DNA of 29,005 bases, from assembly GCA_036394315.1 (NCBI GenBank), contig DASWFI010000083.1:1-29005 (forward strand), in the 5' to 3' direction. The notes below the pieces were generated by a model that had not been told where the DNA came from, did not search any database, and saw only the letters and a program-made list of their open reading frames with translations. The stretch is from DASWFI01 sp036394315 (GTDB lineage: Bacteria > Patescibacteriota > Doudnabacteria > UBA920 > O2-02-FULL-48-8). The position numbers and the translations under genes were made by a program. Of this stretch, positions 24,484-29,005 are shown in pieces (within the stretch, counting starts at the first letter, position 1; each line of letters begins with the position of its first letter).

Positions 24484-25659
24484 CTAAAAGATGCCTTTTT
24501 GAGGCTTGGCCAGTGATTTTGCCTGATCCAGGGTGAGGCCAAAGTGATCCGCAACCAGTTGGGTAGGGTTGGAATTAAACCAATCATTGATATTCAGTTC
24601 CTGGTATATGGGACTGTTGAAAAGCACTACAAGCTTCAAGGTCTCTTTTCCCGTATTTTCAACATAATGGCCATAGCCCTGTCTGATAAAAGCAATCTTG
24701 CCTTTATCATAATCCATAGTTTTTACCCGGCTGTGCGAACCAAAAATACCTACACGCCCCTGACCGCTCATTACATATTGCCATTCATCTGCATTAGGGT
24801 GCCAGTGCAATTCGCGTATAGCGCCCGGCTCAATGTTCAAACGAATGGCTGTTAAAGAAGTTTGTATCGGAAATTCTAACGAAGATACGATGATGTGGTA
24901 TCCGCCTTTAAAATCTGTTCTAACACCATCCTTCTCCATGCGAAATTTATGAGAAGAAAAACTCACTGGGATATTTGTGTCCAAATTGTGTGGTTTTGCT
25001 TCCGGAGCGATCTTACCAGTACCTATATACAGTTCTTTTTTAGGGATAGAGGCAAAAGTATTGGCAGGTAGCCCTGAATTATGTGCAAGTATTTCAGGAG
25101 AGGTGTGGCTCATCCAATCTGTTAAACTAAACGTTCCAAACTCAGAAAAATGGCCATTGTCAAAAGCAAGCATAAAAAAACAAGGTTCATTGCCTATGCA
25201 TTGTAAAGCGTGTCCATACCCTTTGGGGAAATACCATATGTCGCCCACTTCAAAATCATCAGTTGATGTTGTTCCATCGGGTGTGATAACCGTTGTGCGT
25301 ACCCTTCCTTCCAAAACAAAAGCCCACTCCGCGGCTATGGAATGCCAGTGCAGTTCCCGAAATGCACCAGGGTTCAGCCTCATTATTACACCGGCGATGC
25401 TTTGTGAGATCGGAAACTCCTCCACTGTCGCTTCTTTGGCGCTGCCGCCAGGTCCTGTCCAACCTTCCTTGCTATTGGTAATATCATAAATAAAATCTTC
25501 CAATTCCGCCTGCGGGCCTGAAGGTAATTTGTTATTGGCCGGCGGCGCCGCCGCCGCTTTTTCAGGTGATAATGCAGTAATACTGGAAGCGGCTGTTATC
25601 ATCCCTAAGGTTGACAGGGATGTGGTGGATAGGAATCCACGCCTTGTAGATTTTTTCAT
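24484..25659 (-). CDS. oxdC: Bicupin oxalate decarboxylase family protein, Tat-exported
   Basis: 391 residues. A twin-arginine signal (KKSTRRGFLSTTSLSTLG) precedes two cupin domains. Cupin 1 metal ligands are H104, H106, E111 and H150; cupin 2 ligands are H285, H287, E292 and H331, all as expected for Mn-binding oxalate decarboxylase, which converts oxalate to formate and CO2. The lid region over the first site reads S172-E173-F174-G175-T176; from memory Bacillus OxdC has SENST, with the Glu required for decarboxylation, and the Glu is kept here. The position of the second-site Glu is Val345. Product formate would be exported or exchanged by the neighbouring OFA carrier. Export to the periplasm differs from the cytosolic Bacillus enzyme. 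Confidence 0.88.
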   Translation of the reverse strand: MKKSTRRGFLSTTSLSTLGMITAASSITALSPEKAAAAPPANNKLPSGPQAELEDFIYDITNSKEGWTGPGGSAKEATVEEFPISQSIAGVIMRLNPGAFRELHWHSIAAEWAFVLEGRVRTTVITPDGTTSTDDFEVGDIWYFPKGYGHALQCIGNEPCFFMLAFDNGHFSEFGTFSLTDWMSHTSPEILAHNSGLPANTFASIPKKELYIGTGKIAPEAKPHNLDTNIPVSFSSHKFRMEKDGVRTDFKGGYHIIVSSLEFPIQTSLTAIRLNIEPGAIRELHWHPNADEWQYVMSGQGRVGIFGSHSRVKTMDYDKGKIAFIRQGYGHYVENTGKETLKLVVLFNSPIYQELNINDWFNSNPTQLVADHFGLTLDQAKSLAKPQKGIF

Positions 25660-25756
25660 AACAATGATTTTTGGGGTTTGTTATTTATAGATCGAAGTTC
25701 TCTTTTTTTGCATCGTTTGCATGGTCATGAAAATCTATGTCAGGGGTAGTCATCGG

Positions 25757-26281
25757 CTAAAAGCTAATTCCCACTTGCCCGGATGTAATAAATGCTGCCG
25801 GCAAATTGTTGCCAAAACGAGCCCCTTCACTTAATGAAATATAGACCTGGTAATCCTTTGCGCGGAGAATTATTTTACTGAAAACGGGAGTGAATCCATA
25901 TCGGCCGTCCGTTTGAAAAGCGAGCCTGGGGATAAAAGTAAAACCATGATCAAATCGGAACATGAACCCCGGATGAAAAAGCACGAACTGCAGTCTGCTG
26001 GATCCTTTTTGTGCGAATATAAAAGGCACCATCTCCATACTGTAACCCCAACGATTGCTCTTTAAAAGATTAAATCCAAACGGAAAAGCGATCATCGAAG
26101 TGTTTGAAAAGTTGGTTGTCGAAGTTCCATTACTTACAATGACAATAGGGACAAATACAGCGAAAAAGCCTGCAACGCTCGGATAAGTGGGGGTAGGGTG
26201 ATCTTGCTGGGCAAAGCTATTTTTGAAAAAAAAACACAGTACCGCAAAAATAACCAGCCCTTTAATTTTAATAATTTTCAT
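25757..26281 (-). CDS. Secreted/outer-membrane beta-barrel-like protein
   Basis: 174 residues with a signal peptide (MKIIKIKGLVIFAVLCFFFKNSFAQ) and then alternating hydrophobic/polar strands: FFAVFVPIVIVSN, MIAFPFGFNLLKSN, MEMVPFIFAQKG, FTFIPRLAFQTDGRYGF, ending in GQVGISF with the terminal Phe typical of outer-membrane barrels. The family is not recognised. It lies 97 bp upstream of the oxalate decarboxylase gene on the same strand and could head that operon, for example as a porin-like entry, but this is only positional. Confidence 0.7.
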   Translation of the reverse strand: MKIIKIKGLVIFAVLCFFFKNSFAQQDHPTPTYPSVAGFFAVFVPIVIVSNGTSTTNFSNTSMIAFPFGFNLLKSNRWGYSMEMVPFIFAQKGSSRLQFVLFHPGFMFRFDHGFTFIPRLAFQTDGRYGFTPVFSKIILRAKDYQVYISLSEGARFGNNLPAAFITSGQVGISF

Positions 26282-26621
26282 GATGATAAAAATTATTTCG
26301 TCAGGAATAATAAAATTAAAAGCACTGCTCTCTGGTTAATTGGTGCTTGAAATATTGAGATCAATGTTTTATTATTTATAGCTGCAAAGCTATTCTTTTC
26401 AACATGGTCGGTCAATCTCAATAGCACGGACAAAATAACCAATTTCTCTCTAATCGAATGCAGATCTTTTTCGTTTCGACCTTTGGGCAGAAGTCTACAT
26501 ACACCTGCCATTACCTTCTAAAAACAGGGTTTTAGCCACAAAGCTAATATTTAAATTCATTTGCCGGAAAATGCATATCAGCGGTACATCCAAAACTACT
26601 GCTTTTAAAAAATCGTTAGTA
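26282..26621. other. AT-rich gap without a convincing gene
   Basis: A 340-bp stretch between the outer-membrane protein start and the integrase remnant. It contains a 72-codon minus-strand frame (26293-26511) whose sequence looks partly hydrophobic and unlike any family I know. Nothing here is called as a gene. Confidence 0.4.
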
Positions 26622-26992
26622 CTAATCAGAACCCGCAAAAAAAGGCAAAAAGCGGCGCGAAGGTACAACCTGGGACGATTCGCGGCATGGCACATCGGGA
26701 AAGGCAAATGCTTCCTTGCGCTGGTTGCCCCCCTCGCCGAGCAACTTGTTTTTCAAGTTGGCCGCTGTTATTTCAATTCCTTTTTGGATAAGCTCGTGAT
26801 ATTCCTGGAACACTTGCTGTTCCATCGTTTTCAGATAAGCGTTGATCGTCCTCGCTTCCTCGGAGTTCCCGGTGACTTTTTGGGCGTTGGCATTCCATCT
26901 GCCAGGATGGACATTTTGCTTTGAAGATAGTTCGAAATGAACGGGCATGGCTTTAGGCGGAGAAGACAAAATGAAAACGCATTCCTCACCAT
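26622..26992 (-). pseudogene. Tyrosine integrase N-terminal (Arm/SAM-like) remnant
   Basis: The minus strand reads an integrase Arm DNA-binding start, NAFSFCLLRLK from ATG 26992. After a frameshift it continues MPVHFELSSKQNVHPGRWNA, then NAQKVTGNSEEARTINAYL, VFQEYHELIQKGIEITAANL and KNKLLGEGG. This is the standard N-terminal layout of Bacteroidota tyrosine recombinases. The catalytic domain (R...HxxR...Y) is absent: after GEGGNQRKEAF the frame becomes unrelated and stops. It marks an old mobile element. Confidence 0.75.
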
Positions 26993-27087
26993 GATGAAAT
27001 TACTTGCTGCAAAACTCGAAATATCTAACCTGGGTAATTTCTCCTGAATCTTTGCTTTTTGTTATATAAATTTGGCTAATTAATTTA

Positions 27088-28224
27088 GTGAACATGGACT
27101 TCTCAGAGCTTATTTTAGCCCTTTCTAAAATTAATGAAGAACTTCGGGAACAAAGCATACGTGCGGTCAACATCTCGCTGACGCTTCGTAACTGGTTCTT
27201 TGGTTTTTATATTGTCGAATTTGAGCAAAATGGAAGCGATAGGGCCGGGTATGGCAAGGCATTATTAGCGAATATTTCTAGCGAAATGAAAAGCCGGGCT
27301 ATCCCTAACACTGATGAGAGAGAATTACGCAGGTATCGACAGTTTTATATGGCCTATCCGGCGGCAGCCTCACTAATTGCAGCCAACGCCCCAATTCGGG
27401 GGTTGCTGCCCCCCGAATTGCTCCAAAGCAATGAGGCAATTATGAGACTTCCAATTCGGGAGTCAAAAACTCCCGAATTGCATATCCCTGATACACATTA
27501 CTTTAACCTCTTCAATCGTATCTCTTATACGCATTTTGTTGAGCTTATCCGGGTTGATGAACCGTTGAAAAGATTGTTTTTCGAATTGGAATGTTTAAAA
27601 GCTAGCTGGAGCGTAAAGGAGCTAAGAAGACAAATGGGTAGCTTGTTGTACGAAAGGACAGGGTTATCCAAAAACAAAGAAAAGTTGCTGGCATTAGCCC
27701 ATTCGAAACCATTCGCAAACTCTTTCCCTGAACTCATTCGTGATCCTTATATTTTTGAATTCATTGGGTTAAAACAGCAAGAAGTGCTCCCGGAAAAAGA
27801 ATTGGAACAAGCGCTACTGGATCATTTATTACAATTTCTATTGGGTAAAGGCTTTTGTTTTGAAGCCCGGCAAAAGCGCATTGTCGTTGACAATGAGCAT
27901 CATTTTGTAGACTTGGTTTTTTATCATCGTTTGTTGCATTGCAATGTGCTGATCGAGGTAAAGACAGAGCGATTTCATCACGCACATGCCGGGCAGCTAA
28001 ATATGTATCTGGAATATTACAAGAAATACGAAATGGTGGAAGGAGACAACCCACTTGTAGGCATACTACTTTGTACCGACAAAGATCAGGAGCATGTCGA
28101 ATTTGCTACAGCAGGATTGGACGATAAAGTATTTGTGTCCCAATACTTGGTAGCACTTCCTGATAAGAAAGAGTTGGAGCAATTTATAAAAAAGGAATTG
28201 CAGAGCAATCTGCATGGTAGTTAA
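27088..28224 (+). CDS. DUF1016 family PD-(D/E)XK nuclease domain protein (YhcG-like)
   Basis: 378 residues. The N-terminal DUF1016_N region contains NISLTLRNWFFGFYIVEFEQ, YGKALLANISSEM and ELRRYRQFYMAYP. The C-terminal nuclease fold has D275 (HHFVDLVFYHR), E290 and K292 (VLIEVKTERF), then QLNMYLEYY. YhcG-type proteins are found widely and are linked to DNA processing or defence; the exact role here is unknown. An inner ATG at 27094 (MDFSELI) is a possible start. Residues 102-111 and 122-131 read PIRGLLPPEL and PIRESKTPEL, each encoded by a palindrome; they sit in the linker between the N-terminal domain and ISYTHFVELIRV. Confidence 0.92.
   Translation: MNMDFSELILALSKINEELREQSIRAVNISLTLRNWFFGFYIVEFEQNGSDRAGYGKALLANISSEMKSRAIPNTDERELRRYRQFYMAYPAAASLIAANAPIRGLLPPELLQSNEAIMRLPIRESKTPELHIPDTHYFNLFNRISYTHFVELIRVDEPLKRLFFELECLKASWSVKELRRQMGSLLYERTGLSKNKEKLLALAHSKPFANSFPELIRDPYIFEFIGLKQQEVLPEKELEQALLDHLLQFLLGKGFCFEARQKRIVVDNEHHFVDLVFYHRLLHCNVLIEVKTERFHHAHAGQLNMYLEYYKKYEMVEGDNPLVGILLCTDKDQEHVEFATAGLDDKVFVSQYLVALPDKKELEQFIKKELQSNLHGS
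27392..27480 (+). repeat. Two in-frame palindromes inside the DUF1016 gene
   Basis: CAATTCGGGGG (27392-27402) pairs with 27410-27420 (11 bp, 7-nt loop). CAATTCGGGAGT (27452-27463) pairs with 27469-27480 (12 bp, 5-nt loop). The copies are exactly 60 bp (20 codons) apart, share the outer arms, and differ inside the stem in a base-paired (compensated) way. Confidence 0.9.
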
Positions 28225-28241
28225 AAGCCATTTTGCGGAAC

Positions 28242-28418
28242 TCAAGTTCGCCTTTGCCAGATAGCCTTAATAGAAATTATCGACCCGATACCAGAAATAA
28301 TACTGATACCTGGTATCCTAAAGTTAGTCTCCGATACCAAACCATTGCCAAAGGTCAATAAGGCAACAATTATGACAATAACCAGGAGAGTCAGTCCTAT
28401 TTTAGTCAATGTTCCCAT
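28242..28418 (-). CDS. Small membrane protein (58 aa)
   Basis: From ATG at 28418: a helix IGLTLLVIVIIVALLTFGNG, a short loop (LVSETNFRIPG), a second hydrophobic segment ISIISGIGSIISI and a basic end WQRRT. This is the pattern of a two-helix membrane mini-protein. The frame stays open well upstream without another ATG nearby, so a longer form is possible. It is convergent with the DUF1016 gene, 17 bp from its stop. The family is not recognised. Confidence 0.45.
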   Translation of the reverse strand: MGTLTKIGLTLLVIVIIVALLTFGNGLVSETNFRIPGISIISGIGSIISIKAIWQRRT

Positions 28419-28567
28419 TTCAGTATGAGCAATGATAAATGCGCTAATATAGGCAATTTGACGATATGGAAGGATTAGCTCGCTTTCCGGCGTGGGGCTC
28501 GCTGAGCCCGGAGGATTGATTTAAGGTTCGCACTTTCCCGGTCCCGTAGCACTTGGGATTTAAATAA

Positions 28568-28602
28568 AAAAGCCTCCAGTTCGAACCAAACCGAAGGCTT
28601 TT
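28568..28602. terminator. Imperfect terminator hairpin
   Basis: AAAAGCCTCCAGTT (28568-28581) pairs with AACCGAAGGCTTTT (28589-28602), 12 of 14 positions, flanked by A and T runs. It resembles the perfect hairpin at 23051-23087 in design and, like it, is followed by TGCCCAAAATTG and a tRNA-end-like GCGGAG sequence. Confidence 0.5.
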
Positions 28603-29005
28603 CCTTTTCTTCCGCTGCCCAAAATTGCCCTTAATTGCAAATTCTTGCGGATAATTGACTACGCGGAGGGGAAGGGATTACCTCCGCCCGCTTCGCGGTG
28701 CTCCGCTGATCCCGAATGGGGGAGGCTTCAACAAAAGAGCAGAAGCGCTGCACTACGTGCATCGTTTTTCATTCCCGTCCGCTTTTGTTCGAGCTACGCT
28801 CGACAACGCTCCCGGAAATGAAAAATGCCCAGCCTTAGGGCTGGGCACTTCTGCTCTTTTGTTGGCGGGGCGGAGGGGACAAATTTCGAACTCTGCAGAC
28901 GATGATTGGGTTATGGTGAGGCAATTTTTGGACAGCCATTCCAAACAATTATAATTCGGATTGGAACACGTTGCCTTGCTTTGCAATCCTTGCTTCGCGG
29001 AAAGT
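28603..29005. other. Non-coding right end with tRNA-end-like fragments
   Basis: Besides the nested inverted repeat, this stretch holds TGCCCAAAATTG (28617-28628), AATTGACTACGCGGAGGGGAAGG (28653 on) and a third GCGGAGGGGAC with TTTCGAACTC (about 28870-28892). It also has a copy of GGACAGCCATTCC (28930-28942). No gene is recognised. Confidence 0.45.
28729..28864. repeat. Nested inverted-repeat element
   Basis: Outer arms CAACAAAAGAGCAGAAG (28729-28745) and its exact complement (28848-28864) form a 17-bp stem. Inside are an imperfect pair (GCATCGTTTTTCATTCCCG near 28759-28777 with 28811-28828), a small hairpin TCGAGC/GCTCGA (28789-28803), and a strong hairpin GCCCAGCC-TTAG-GGCTGGGC (28827-28846). 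It looks like a non-coding palindromic element (REP/MITE-like). The overlapping open frame 28655-28954 is explained by it. Confidence 0.7.

Noticed and set aside
26293..26511. 72-codon minus-strand frame upstream of the outer-membrane protein
   Set aside because: AT-rich, no recognisable motif or good start context; could be real but not supportable.
28655..28954. 99-codon plus-strand frame at the right end
   Set aside because: It spans the nested inverted repeats and tRNA-like fragment; no protein-like pattern.
1..29005. CRISPR array or rRNA genes
   Set aside because: No regularly spaced direct repeats with unique spacers and no conserved rRNA segments were seen.

Overview
The window looks like a chromosomal accessory region of a Bacteroidota bacterium, most likely of the Chitinophagaceae/Sphingobacteriia type. 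This rests on -7 elements of the Bacteroidota form TAnnTTTG ahead of several genes, on family repertoire (PepSY-like small secreted protein, DUF1016 nuclease, Arm-domain tyrosine integrase, pRiA4b ORF-3-like protein), and on weak Shine-Dalgarno sites. It is inference from sequence, not a database match. No rRNA, intact tRNA or CRISPR array was found.

Layout. 1-5.8 kb is regulatory: the end of an SDR oxidoreductase (runs off the left edge), a divergent AraC regulator, a CusRS/RprXY-type two-component pair, a second AraC regulator and a stand-alone receiver protein. 6.0-11.4 kb is a drug-efflux locus: a Crp/Fnr regulator, then a short conserved-looking ORF and a tripartite TolC-HlyD-MFS (EmrAB-type) operon. 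The tolC/hlyD junction carries a 186-bp in-frame tandem duplication that makes an extra 60-codon chimeric ORF. 11.4-18.9 kb is metabolic: a frameshifted FAD oxidoreductase, a PepSY-like secreted protein, a two-subunit molybdenum hydroxylase (2Fe-2S subunit plus Tat-targeted molybdopterin subunit), a doubly truncated MDR oxidoreductase, a PaaI-type thioesterase, and a DUF2000 gene divergent from an Lrp/AsnC regulator.

18.9-23.1 kb is a gene graveyard around a few intact genes. Remnants of an SDR, an unknown protein, a pRiA4b-like protein and a DinB-family protein surround an AAA ATPase with a PD-(D/E)XK-like tail, an N-acetylglutamate-synthase-like small protein and a DUF6196-like protein. The ATPase is preceded by four copies of an AGCCAATTTG-like motif, two of them forming a perfect 13-bp hairpin. 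23.2-26.3 kb is an oxalate module on the minus strand: a secreted/outer-membrane protein, a Tat-exported bicupin oxalate decarboxylase and an OFA-family (oxalate/formate antiporter-like) MFS carrier. The carrier is visibly GC-richer than its partner. 26.6-29.0 kb holds an integrase N-terminal remnant, a DUF1016 PD-(D/E)XK nuclease whose gene contains two compensated palindromes encoding PIR(4)PEL, a short membrane protein, and a nested inverted-repeat element. tRNA-3'-end-like fragments recur at 23.15 and 28.65 kb, which fits past site-specific integration.

The most unusual items are the two in-frame palindromes inside the DUF1016 gene, the operator-like cluster ahead of the AAA ATPase, the junction duplication in the efflux operon, and the compositionally mismatched oxalate decarboxylase/antiporter pair.
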